Below, one piece after another: positions 33,998 through 43,307 of a DNA stretch of 64,000 nt (position 1 is the first letter of the stretch; every line of letters begins with the position of its first letter). Below the pieces are notes generated by a model. The model worked only from the letters and a program-made list of their open reading frames with translations. It had not been told where the DNA came from and searched no databases. Source of the stretch: Ophiosphaerella korrae (lineage: Eukaryota; Ascomycota; Dothideomycetes; Pleosporales; Phaeosphaeriaceae); the NCBI GenBank assembly GCA_028456385.1, contig JALNQF010000029.1, forward strand, positions 280,736 through 344,735, given 5' to 3'. A program made the position numbers and the translations under genes.

Positions 33998-36900
33998 TCA
34001 AGCAGACAACTCCATTGCACTATCCGCCATTTCCGCAACAGGAACCGTCACCATCTTACCCAGCTCTCGTTTCGCGGCATCCATATCATCGTGCAATCTC
34101 TTCCTACCTTCTTCGACACTGTCGACCATCCTGTTCCACTCCGCTGGGCTACAATACTGCGTCTCAGGAACAATTCCCCGTGCCATTTCCTGTGCTTTCT
34201 TGAGTCTATATGGTGGCGTTTCTGTAAGCCGGGAGATTTTGTTGATTAGGGTATTTGGGTCGTAGGATGGTATGCCGGAGTTGAATTCGGGACTTGCTAG
34301 CATCTGGGCTGTGCTGGAGCGGCTGCGTAGGAGGACATCGAAGAACATTGTAGTGCTTTTCGGATATTTCAGAGAGGAAATTAACGACATTATCTTCTGT
34401 ATTATATATACAATGGTGGCTGGCGGTGATGATGACACAGTGACATTCGGGGGATCTAGGAGGTCGTGAAGTAGTGGCAAATGTGTCTTTGCGATGGATT
34501 TGGTTGTGTCTTGGTCGTCTTTATCCACACGAAGAAGCCTTTTGTTGCTCGATGCTACCTCTTGAATTTGGTACGTGAGGTCGTGTAAGACCGAAAGGCT
34601 GATAGCCCTCAAGACGAAATTTTCGAGATCGGTTTGGCGCCACAGAATATTTACTCGCTGGGGAAATGGAATGGCCGCAACGATCATGTATTTGCTATAG
34701 GGATCAAGGCGAGCGAGTGTTGGATTCGTGTCACTAATCGGCTTGAGTGAAATACCTGACTCCATGGAGTGATGGCAATGATGTTTCGGTAGCCCAGTAT
34801 TGATAATGAGATTTCGGGAACCGTCATGGCTGATTATAAAACGTTCATTTGGTAGATGGTGGCGTAGGAATACCGACAATGATTGAACCTCTTTCTCAGC
34901 CCTTGAGCGCCAACCCCGATACCACTTTTTCTCCCTCATGGGAATTGTTGACAGCTCTGATTGCAGTACCCCAATTTTCCTTTCTTGAATTACAGAGTCG
35001 AGAAAAAGTCGCCGCGAATCAAATATATGTGATGATTGAACGTTGTTCATGACACCTTCATACTTTATTGAGGTTGCCAACACCGAGTGGGAGATTCTTA
35101 GCTCGAATTCACTATTTTTTGGTGTTCCAATGAACAGGCAAGAACTCTTGTTCAATGCTAGGTCTCGTAACCAGGTCGGGTCACATAATTGTGACGGGGT
35201 CTTTTCAGTGGATCCAAAAAAATCGAAGGTATCATCCAAAACTATGACTGTTTTCTCTCGATAAGTTGGCAAGATCGGAATAGGGTCTTCATACTCAGAT
35301 TGTGCTGTGTTGTTAGGTAAATATTTTAAACCGCCATTCTGGTGAATGTTGCATAAATCAACTCCCATATGTAACGAGGTTTGAATGAAGTCCTGAATAG
35401 CCTGAGATTGCCGCTCCGTTGTTTTGGGATTTGTGACGAGGAGAAATCTAGAGTTGGGTGTCCGTGTGTAGGTACTCGAGACTTGAAGTCGCACTACGTA
35501 ACTATCGACGAGTACCATTTCCCGCATATTCTCTGATGCTTGCAACCATAATTTGAAAGTGACTAAAAAGTGTTTGTGATCCTGTGCGGCAGGCAGAATT
35601 CGGAATTTCTGTTGCATCGAAGCGGAATCTCGAGGACGAATGAGAGGTGCCGTTTGTTCGACTTCGACTTGGTCCTCATCTTCGGGAGAAACAAGCCTTC
35701 CAAATGCATGTGGTATACTAATGCTGGTTCCTATTGGTCGGAAAGACCGTCCTTCTGCCGAATTATTCTCTCCGAGTGGCTGATTGCCAAAATTCATGAC
35801 CTGGATGATGTCAGTCGGATTCTTTTCACTGCCGATGTCGCTGAAGGTAGTTTTGGGTATGTCCGAGGCTATGTTAAGTATATGAAAATGCATAAGACAT
35901 GCCTTAAATTGGATCTTGCTTATCGCCGATTGAGCCACAGTACTCAAATTATCAAAGCTCCCAAATCCACAAGGATAGCGGATCTCAATATCCTTAGAAG
36001 TGTCGAACGATGGCATACGTCTTTCAAGCCAAGGAATATCAGCCCGAATTTGTAGCCAACCTTTCTCCAGGTACCGGGTACCAGGGACTGGTGTACTTGA
36101 CTCGGGCTTGATGCGTACTTTGATAAAACCCTCCATCGATGCTTCTCCCAAGACAGGTATACTTGTCGGGAGATATGCGACTCCACCATCTTCAGCTGAT
36201 AGCTCTTCGAAATGATCAGAATGATCCGCCAAGCTGACAGGGATTCGACAAGTTGGCGAAGGCATTCCTCCAACATTTTTTACTGTAACCCGACAAATGT
36301 GCAGATATTCTCCGGGCTCGAAAATACCGTCGCCGTTACTATCCTCAACCTCGAAGTCAACCAGTTCCAATGCCCAACAAGAATCGTACTCACGGGTCGT
36401 GCGTTCATCATGTTTCACAATGATCTGGACGGAACCTTCTACACCATCGGATCCTTTGATAAGCAAATCTGTAATGTTTGGACTTGATTCGCCATCTTTT
36501 CCATCAAGCCCGGGAGCGCGCTTGAAAACGGACTTGATGGGTTTCATGTCACAACCGGCGCAGGTGCCGCTGCCTCCAGCACATTTGCAAGCACCGGGGT
36601 CGGTCCGAGGAGTCCTACTTGCTCTGTATGCTATGGCAGCTTGTGCAATAAATCGCTCCATGTTGGTTCCAGAGACCATTTGGGCGCGAAGTGGTGCTAT
36701 CATCGCCGTCGTACTCGCACTAAGATGCAACCCGGCTCGCACTATCGCAGAAGATGACACAGCATTTTCGTTTGCTTTGATGCAGCTGCTAGTACAAAAG
36801 TACTTGTAGCCTACGATCTCTTCCCACTTCCAACCCATTCCACCTTTTCCGCCTTCCCCGCCGCGCCCTGGATGCCCATGTTGACCGGCTCTTCCACCTA

Positions 36901-37465
36901 AGCCTCCTCTAACGTCGCTAGAGACGCCCATCAGCAAATGGGTACTGTTCTGGTCGACGATAATATGAATAACGCCTCCAGAGCCGCCATTAGCTCCGTT
37001 CGAGCCTTGGCCCGCAGCACCTCCGTTGCCTCCGTCAGTACCGTCTGTGGCATCGGAGCCTTTGCTTGCTGGCATTCCTTGCACTCCATCTAGACCATTT
37101 TGCCCATCTCCACCATCATGGCCATTTTCTCCGGCACCACCAATTGCAGTTAATCGTAGGTCACGACCCATAGGAATTTCAGTGTCTCTAGGGAGACGGT
37201 GTGGTTGGCTAGAGCTTACTACTCGGACACGGATCGCTCCTTGAGATTTATGTGACTCAAAGAGCTGAACAGCCAAGGTTGCTGCTGGTTCTCCAGGTAT
37301 TGCTTGAGGGGCAGGAGTCCCAGGTCGTCCATGTCGTGTCGCAGGTTGCTGATTTCTGGCCACTGAAGCTTGCGAATCATCCTCAACCAACCGAATACCA
37401 CTGCTGCGAGCTAGCGTGATGCCATCCGCACCATTGACAGAGATTTTGGTTATCATGCTATCCAT
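33998..37465 (-). CDS. Giant modular protein with collagen-like Gly-rich segment, 1155 residues, unassigned
   Basis: One uninterrupted exon from ATG 37465. Residues ~109-165 and 187-211 are Gly-rich, collagen-like (GxxG and GGxGG), around a short beta-strand segment. Residues ~293-305 form a CxC...CxxC cluster. At ~375-386, DSNGDGIFEPGE followed by YLHICRVTVKNVGG looks like the start of the Asp-rich Ig-like modules seen in bacterial surface and secreted proteins (DxNGDGxxDPGE...VTVKNxG). Residues ~690-830 contain RFLLVTNPKT, a DLCNIHQNGGL stretch, KTVIVLDDTFDFF and SCLFIGT, which suggests a Rossmann-like alpha/beta domain. The last ~300 residues are helical. No signal peptide or membrane segment. 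Not recognised; function unknown. It shares a promoter region with an RBR ligase. Confidence 0.85.
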   Translation of the reverse strand: MDSMITKISVNGADGITLARSSGIRLVEDDSQASVARNQQPATRHGRPGTPAPQAIPGEPAATLAVQLFESHKSQGAIRVRVVSSSQPHRLPRDTEIPMGRDLRLTAIGGAGENGHDGGDGQNGLDGVQGMPASKGSDATDGTDGGNGGAAGQGSNGANGGSGGVIHIIVDQNSTHLLMGVSSDVRGGLGGRAGQHGHPGRGGEGGKGGMGWKWEEIVGYKYFCTSSCIKANENAVSSSAIVRAGLHLSASTTAMIAPLRAQMVSGTNMERFIAQAAIAYRASRTPRTDPGACKCAGGSGTCAGCDMKPIKSVFKRAPGLDGKDGESSPNITDLLIKGSDGVEGSVQIIVKHDERTTREYDSCWALELVDFEVEDSNGDGIFEPGEYLHICRVTVKNVGGMPSPTCRIPVSLADHSDHFEELSAEDGGVAYLPTSIPVLGEASMEGFIKVRIKPESSTPVPGTRYLEKGWLQIRADIPWLERRMPSFDTSKDIEIRYPCGFGSFDNLSTVAQSAISKIQFKACLMHFHILNIASDIPKTTFSDIGSEKNPTDIIQVMNFGNQPLGENNSAEGRSFRPIGTSISIPHAFGRLVSPEDEDQVEVEQTAPLIRPRDSASMQQKFRILPAAQDHKHFLVTFKLWLQASENMREMVLVDSYVVRLQVSSTYTRTPNSRFLLVTNPKTTERQSQAIQDFIQTSLHMGVDLCNIHQNGGLKYLPNNTAQSEYEDPIPILPTYREKTVIVLDDTFDFFGSTEKTPSQLCDPTWLRDLALNKSSCLFIGTPKNSEFELRISHSVLATSIKYEGVMNNVQSSHIFDSRRLFLDSVIQERKIGVLQSELSTIPMREKKWYRGWRSRAEKEVQSLSVFLRHHLPNERFIISHDGSRNLIINTGLPKHHCHHSMESGISLKPISDTNPTLARLDPYSKYMIVAAIPFPQRVNILWRQTDLENFVLRAISLSVLHDLTYQIQEVASSNKRLLRVDKDDQDTTKSIAKTHLPLLHDLLDPPNVTVSSSPPATIVYIIQKIMSLISSLKYPKSTTMFFDVLLRSRSSTAQMLASPEFNSGIPSYDPNTLINKISRLTETPPYRLKKAQEMARGIVPETQYCSPAEWNRMVDSVEEGRKRLHDDMDAAKRELGKMVTVPVAEMADSAMELSA

Positions 37466-37954
37466 TATTGGTATTGGAAAGACATTTCACGTGCGATCGA
37501 CGTTCGTGATGTGAAAAGGTTCGTCGGAGGGATCGATAGTATTCGAAGGCAGTCATCGGTCTATGACAATGCAATCTACCTGTGTCTTACAAGTAGCTAA
37601 GGAAACGAGAGTGACCTCTGGATGCCATAGGCTAAATGTCCTCATTTGTTTTTCGACAGTTATGCAGTGACTGGGGGGCAAAGACGTTGATTTGACGCCA
37701 CGTTCCCAGCCTTCTCACCGACGCCCTCATCACACTGCAGCGAGGTGAGTAGAATATGGGAAAAAACTTGAATCTGCACATATGTTCGGGCTGCCACGCG
37801 TACCGCAAGGCAGACTCCTCGACCTGCGTTTTCACGTTCATCTTCCACCCATGGTCATGTATCGACACGTGTAAGACAGCCAAAACCCGTTATATGACCG
37901 ATGGCGTGCGGCTTAATCATCTTTCCAGCTTTTTGAGCATACTCTCTCGTCAAC
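37466..37954. promoter_or_regulatory. Divergent intergenic region, giant protein / RBR ligase
   Basis: The two starts face away from each other across 489 bp. No other gene lies between, so transcription of both starts here. No strong TATA box is visible. Confidence 0.5.
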
Positions 37955-39017
37955 ATGCGGCCTGCTGCGCGCCGTTGGGTGTCGCGACGGGCTGAGGCTC
38001 ATCCTTCGAATCCTGTCCTTATACACACTTCGGCAGCCGCGGCATCTTCCCAAGACACACCACTTTCTGCTGCTTATCTCAAGTTGTTAGGTGAGTCTAT
38101 TCACCTAGCACAGGTAGAAGCGCGCGTTTGGGCGGAGGGTCCGTTGTCGATTGCACAACAAGTGAGGGAGAACAAAGCGGCTGCAAGACGACAAGCCATA
38201 GATGAAGCACACCAAGCAGCCGCCTACCGGAGGCGAGAACAGGAGCACGTTATTGCTCAGAGGGGCGCAGAGAGGAGGGAGAGGATTCGTCAAGAGCTAG
38301 AGCGAGCCGAGCAGGCGGAACAACAGCGCCTGGAAGCTGAAGCACAACAAAGAGCAAATGTAGAAGCCGAGAATCGTAGAAGGGAGAGATTGAAGCCCTG
38401 CGTGATATGCATGGACGAAAGAGACTTTTCAACTCTGGCTGAGCTGCCATGTAGTCACTGGTCGTGCAGAAGCTGCTTGAGAGGTACGTTTGATGAGACA
38501 CAGCCCGCCGCGATTGCTGATGTTCACACGCTTAGATGGATTTGAGACTTCGTTCGCCACGCGTTCAAGGTTTCAATGCTGTCAGGAACATGTACCTGTG
38601 TCCTCTTTAGAGGACATGCTGCCAAACGAGTTCATAGCCCGTTATGAACTCATGGTTCTAGAGCAGACGACGCCAAATCCAACCTACTGCGCCAATGAAA
38701 CATGCGCGGCCTTCATTCCTCCTAACAACTATCACGGGCCGGACTCTGCAAGGTGTGATGGCTGCGGCACCGAGACATGTCGGCATTGCCGGACTACGAG
38801 CCACGCTGGCCGAGGATGCACGCTGGACCCGGCCACAGAGCAGGTGAGAGCTTTGGCAGCGGTAGTGGGGTGGAAGATCTGTCCAGCCTGTGGGATGATG
38901 GTAGAGAGGCGAGACGGATGTCTCCACATGTCATGTCGTTGCGGCGCCGAGTTCTGCTATCGCTGTGGCGGCTACTGGCGCGACTGTAGCAGTCGTTGCA
39001 CTGGGCAGTACTTTTGA
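37955..39017 (+). CDS. RBR-type E3 ubiquitin ligase (RING1-IBR-RING2)
   Basis: Two exons, 37955-38483 and 38536-39017, with a 52-nt GTACGT...TAG intron; 336 residues. Residues ~65-147 are a long Arg/Glu/Ala/Gln coiled coil. RING1 begins C149-V-I-C152 and continues with C166, H168, C171 and C174. The IBR follows (CANETC...CDGCGTETCRHC...). RING2 (KICPACGMMVERRDGCLHMSCRCGAEF region) has the catalytic Cys at ~305 in the HHARI-like GC-x-H-M-x-C context. RBR ligases form a thioester on that Cys before passing ubiquitin to a target. All zinc ligands and the active Cys appear intact. The target is unknown. It is divergent from the Gly-rich giant. Confidence 0.92.
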
Positions 39018-39095
39018 TATCGGGAACGAATTGTGAAATGTGTAAAAGCTTCTTCCTCAACGCGATGTCAGAGACAGGGCAATCAATGAAAAAGA

Positions 39096-39287
39096 TTCGC
39101 GTACACCTCAGGTAGTGCGATAGAGGCGACACTGTGTCTCCGACTATGAGCAAGCCCAGTGAGCCAGAAGACTGGTTTCAAAAACAAGATAATCAAGATG
39201 ATTCCCGTAAGAATCGAATCAGTGATTAAACTGATTAGAACAGATACTACACTTGATCTTAGCTACCAAAACGGGTTAGCGTGAAGA
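39096..39287 (-). ncRNA. U2 spliceosomal snRNA
   Basis: The minus strand carries the invariant U2 5' block GCTAAGATCAAGTGTAGTAT, in which GTAGTA (39245-39250) pairs with the intron branch site. It is preceded by a stem I hairpin (GCTAACC...GGTAGC) and followed by the stem IIa hairpin (ATCAG...CTGAT), a stem IIb hairpin (GATTC...GAATC), an Sm-like CTTGTTTTTGA, and a stem IV whose loop TATCGCACTACCT resembles the U2B''-binding loop. Total length ~190 nt, as expected for U2. Ends are set by structure and are good to about 5 nt. It is transcribed toward the RBR gene, leaving under 80 bp between the 3' ends. Confidence 0.95.
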
Positions 39288-39845
39288 TCCGAGGGGGGAG
39301 GTGGCGGTGGTGGATGTACCCAAAAGGCAAAGAGAGCTGAGGAGAGGGCAAGGGGACGGGGACAGAGGGGACTTTATACCTGCTGGGAGGAGGCTAGCGC
39401 TAGCGCCACCTCAGCAGCAGGAGAATGAGAGGGCGGTGGGTGACCGTACGCGAGCAGGTTCTGCCAGTGATTCCCTGAGGATTCGTTGGTAGTGTTGGTG
39501 GTGCAGTGCGTTTAGCGGTTGCGCCTTCCCAAATGCGCCCCGCGTCCTCACCCTCAAGGGACCTCGACCTATATATACGCTTCGACCTCTCAGGCTTGGC
39601 TAACGTGTGCACCCTAATGATGTTACATCGAGACATGTCTCTGTTCTGCCAGGCTCTTGACAATGGGGATGCCCATATTCCGGGGTTCAAAACATGAATC
39701 ACCCTTGCTCCTTATATCACTGAACCACAAACTTCGAAGTATCCGCCCTCAATCAAAGAATTCTTCGCCAAAGAAACTCAAGAAACACTACTGGCACCAT
39801 TCAAGCAAAAACTCGGCGGCTATGAGTCTTTCAGGATCGATAGCC
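39288..39845. other. 5' flank of U2 and junk
   Basis: This includes the U2 promoter on the minus strand. A TATATATA near 39570 is too far from U2 (~285 bp) to be its proximal element with confidence. No credible ORF. Confidence 0.35.
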
Positions 39846-40767
39846 GTGTAAATCGAGATCTGGCCCAGATCTACAGCAAGCCATAAACCAAGACTGTTGG
39901 TCAGACTCAAACAGAATGCTCGCAGATTCGGTAGCCTCGAAGGATAAAGGGTTGAGATTGTTTCGACAACGCAAATATCAGGAGGGTTGTCTTGTTTGGC
40001 AGGATGCCGCTCTCGATATCGACAAAGTCCGCGAGTCCAGCTCGTGAACAAGCCTTGTCCGTGTTGGCGGCAAGCAATTTATCAGCTTGCTAGCAGAAGT
40101 CTACTTTCTTTTGCGCCCCAACATTGCACATGTCCAGTCAGCTTTCAGGCAAAAGTCGGCATTTGGATCATTAGGTGCCGAGATCATGGCGCTGGGCACA
40201 TTGCAGTGCGCAAATGCTTCGGTGACTCCAAATTACTGGATGTCAGGTTACAAACACCAGCCTTCGTCTCAACATATGGCCAAACTCTTATACAGAACAG
40301 CCCTGTTGTATCGGTTGCAGGCTGAACCTAGCAACGTGCATCTGGCTTTAGAGCTCATTGAAAAGGCACTGGATTTACAGCCAGACGATGCCATTCTTTT
40401 GAAGGAGAGGGATATCATCCTCGAACGGTTTTACTTGTTGATTCGGGGTTTGAGACGTTCTGATCGCACTTACTCTCCGACTACATGGTGCTGCTACATC
40501 GGTTTGGATCCCTGTCCTGTAAGCTTAGTTTTTATCCAACCTGATGCGGCGATTGGTAGAAATTTACACTTCAAGCTACAAGGATCAAAGCCAATGTGTC
40601 AATGCCCATTACCTTTCAGTGTTATTAATGGGCGCCTATACGTAGTAGGTGCTTGTCGTTCTCACTGTTCGTTGCCCAAGGAAGTGGCAAGTCAGCCAAG
40701 CCGAACAAAGCCAAACAGCAGCCAAGCCCTGCCTAGAGTACTTGGCCTTTTTCAACAACAAGAATAA
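39846..40767 (+). pseudogene. TPR-domain gene with in-frame stop
   Basis: One frame from 39846, with an ATG at 39916, reads as a TPR-type protein: ASKDKGLRLFRQRKYQEG, then TGA at 40045-40047, then without a frame change VRVGGKQFISLLAEVYFLL, AKLLYRTALLYRLQAEP and LALELIEKALDLQPDDA. The stop is consistent with TGG to TGA, the kind of change produced by RIP or deamination. After ~40440 the frame continues into sequence without TPR character, so the end is probably replaced. An internal start downstream of the stop cannot be excluded. Confidence 0.6.
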
Positions 40768-41870
40768 ATAAGGCCGTCGCGGTACGGTGTTGCATTGTCA
40801 ATGTGCGCATGAGGTATACGGTATACTCTATACGGTATCAAGCAAAAGTAGTGTTCAGCCCACGTTAAGGTAGGAGAGGCCTGCGCCAGGACCAGAGATG
40901 AAGCATACCACTAAACTCGGATAAGACAACCAGGTTATCCGAACTCCGACACAGGCCTCCCTTGCCGGGCCTGCCCCAACGCGGTCCGAACAATGCCTTC
41001 GCCTGTGGCCGTAGTAGATCTAGCACTAGCATTCGGTAGAGCGAAACTCCGATTTTGAGAGCCGATCGAGACCCGGTTGATGACACCGCACTTGTCACGC
41101 GAGTTGTTTGGTCACGATTGGTCCTTACTCCGTACTTGGGACATTTTGAATGATGTGAAACGATTCCGCAATACCTACTGAGGTATTCCAAGCGACGTAT
41201 CTCAAAGCAAAAGGCCTCATAAATCATTATGAATGCCCCCATTGTCTAAACACTTCCGCGTACATGGAATAAGATGTCTCATATGTCGTTATGCTCTAGA
41301 ACTTTCCTGGCGAGGAATACACTATGGCCTTGAAACAGAGCAAATCTCTTGACATTGTGGTGTGCGAGTCGAACTGGCTATCCATCTTGGATAACCTGAA
41401 TCAAAACTCACCTTAGCCATGGGCGAAATGGTCAGTGGATTTCATGCTTACTTTCACGACCCGTAACGCTGAACAGCTTTCACATAGCAATCTATGCATC
41501 GAAAGTCAACAAAATGTGCACAAAATTCCAGTTACGAAAGTGCGCTGTCTAGAATACGGTCGGGATGTGGAGGTAAGATCCCGGAGGTTAGTTTGAGGAT
41601 GGTGCGCTCTTCGAACACTAGGAACAACTATTATAGCTCGATCTGATACGGACGCTTATTTCCGATAGAACGGGGAAGGTCATTGCTATCTCCGTGGCTG
41701 CGCAACGTCTTCACCAGGTACCTTGCTCTCAATCAGACGCATGGTGTGGTGCCTGCAGAAAATCGGTTCCGAGGCACTCCAAGGATATCGATGAAGAGAT
41801 GGACTGAACGACAATTTCACAAAAAAGAGCTTGGTCTAAATAGGATGATCATTGTTTTTGTTCTATTGGT
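40768..41870. other. Intergenic, no gene seen
   Basis: Small repeats of GTATACGGTATA type occur near 40813-40840 (GAGGTATACGGTATACTCTATACGGTAT). No credible ORF. Confidence 0.4.
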
Positions 41871-43307
41871 TTACTTTTTTATGTAGGGTGTTTGAGATAT
41901 CGAGTTAACAACTAAATCTCTCTGGCTCTCATTGTCGCCAACATGCTCAACGTTTTCGTAGCGCTGTTCGAAATCTTGTGCTAAGAAAATACCGTTCTCA
42001 TGACCCTTATGGCTATCTTTTGACGAGCGCGCAGTGGTGGTAATTCGCTGTGCTCCCATTTCCAGGTCCCTATCCTCCGGCACGTCGCGTGTTGCCTTGC
42101 TGCCAAAACCGAGGCTCTGACTTTTGTGGCTACTAGAAGTTATTCTATATCCTCTGTTGCTGTATTGGCTCGAGAATTGGGGTATGATCACGACGACAAG
42201 CGGCCTAAGGGCGGGCAAGCATGCACATACAATTCCAAGATTCAACTCGATGGCGGACCAGTATGCAGCTGCGGTAGCGTAATAGGAACGATCATCAAAA
42301 TGCCGCGATAGAATGATGAGTGACTGGAGGCGGAGGACCGAAACCACACAGACAAACCAACCAAGGGTCAGGATTACAACCAGCACAATTTTCTCTTTCT
42401 TAGGCTTCTGGATGGACCAAATGTTTTTCACTGGCAGTGCGGCCACCAGAAGATCTGTGAATATGTTGATGCTAGCGGTGATGAACCAGAGGCTATCTTA
42501 TCGTTAGCATTCATGACACTACAAAAGTTGCAATGATAGAAGTGCTGAGAGCACACTCACTTGTCTTCTTTGATGCATTTTGTGTTTGCTTTCTTCAAGA
42601 TCTTCCAAAAAGCGTCTATAGGCGAGCAACCGAATATTGAAATGAAGACCATGGCGATACCCCTGGGAGAAAGAGGCGAAATGTCAGCAACATTCTGAAT
42701 GGGAAGCAAACAATCTACTTACCACGCAATACAGAGTCCCATGACCACATTGAGGGCAAGTACCAGCTTGCCAACAGTAAAAATACGTTTGTATTGGAGA
42801 AGGATAGAAACCTTCGTAAAAGCAAGGCTGATGTTGTACGTTAGAATACTCCAGAACAGGCACTATTGCGAGTTAGCTATTGTCACAGTGACAAGAAAAC
42901 AGCTCACAGACCTCTAAGATCCATTCAGCGCCTCCGGGGAACTTTACAAACATTGCATGCTTGCCATTGCCAGCATAGACCTCTGTTTTCAGTCAAATAC
43001 TGAACCTCCCTATGGGCACATGGACACTCACGCAATATCATGAAGACACCTGATATGATAGAAAGTATCTATAGAAAGATAAGGTATTTGATAGAAGATA
43101 GGGGCTGGAGGAACTTACCATTGCCACGACGATTGAGTAGTCCTCCCACCCTACAGCTCTATACCTCAGACGTGTGAATATTCGGAGGGCCACCGACACA
43201 GCTGCGATGACGGTGAAGGCGATGACAATGTTCTTGGTTATTGGGCCATTGTCTTCCCTAGCCAATATGGCCAACTGGTCAGGCGGTATGGGCGCAGGAG
43301 CGGCCAT
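41871..43307 (-). CDS. Pth11-like seven-helix (fungal rhodopsin-domain) membrane protein
   Basis: Six exons: 43119-43307, 43032-43068, 42912-42982, 42723-42862, 42561-42662 and 41871-42492. All junctions agree in frame and give 386 residues. Helices appear in order: the N-terminal IVIAFTVIAAVSVALRIF, then after RYRAVGWEDYSIVVAM the second, and so on to the last, ALRPLVVVII, at the base of a ~105-residue polar tail. GWEDY, the TKVSILLQYKRIF stretch and the Cys pair around FGCSPI/ANTKC are typical of the fungal rhodopsin-domain family (Pth11-like without CFEM). Such proteins sit in the plasma membrane; some sense host or nutrient cues, most are unstudied. One donor (GTCTGT, exon 3) is weak and a very small exon (37 nt) is present. 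Confidence 0.88.
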
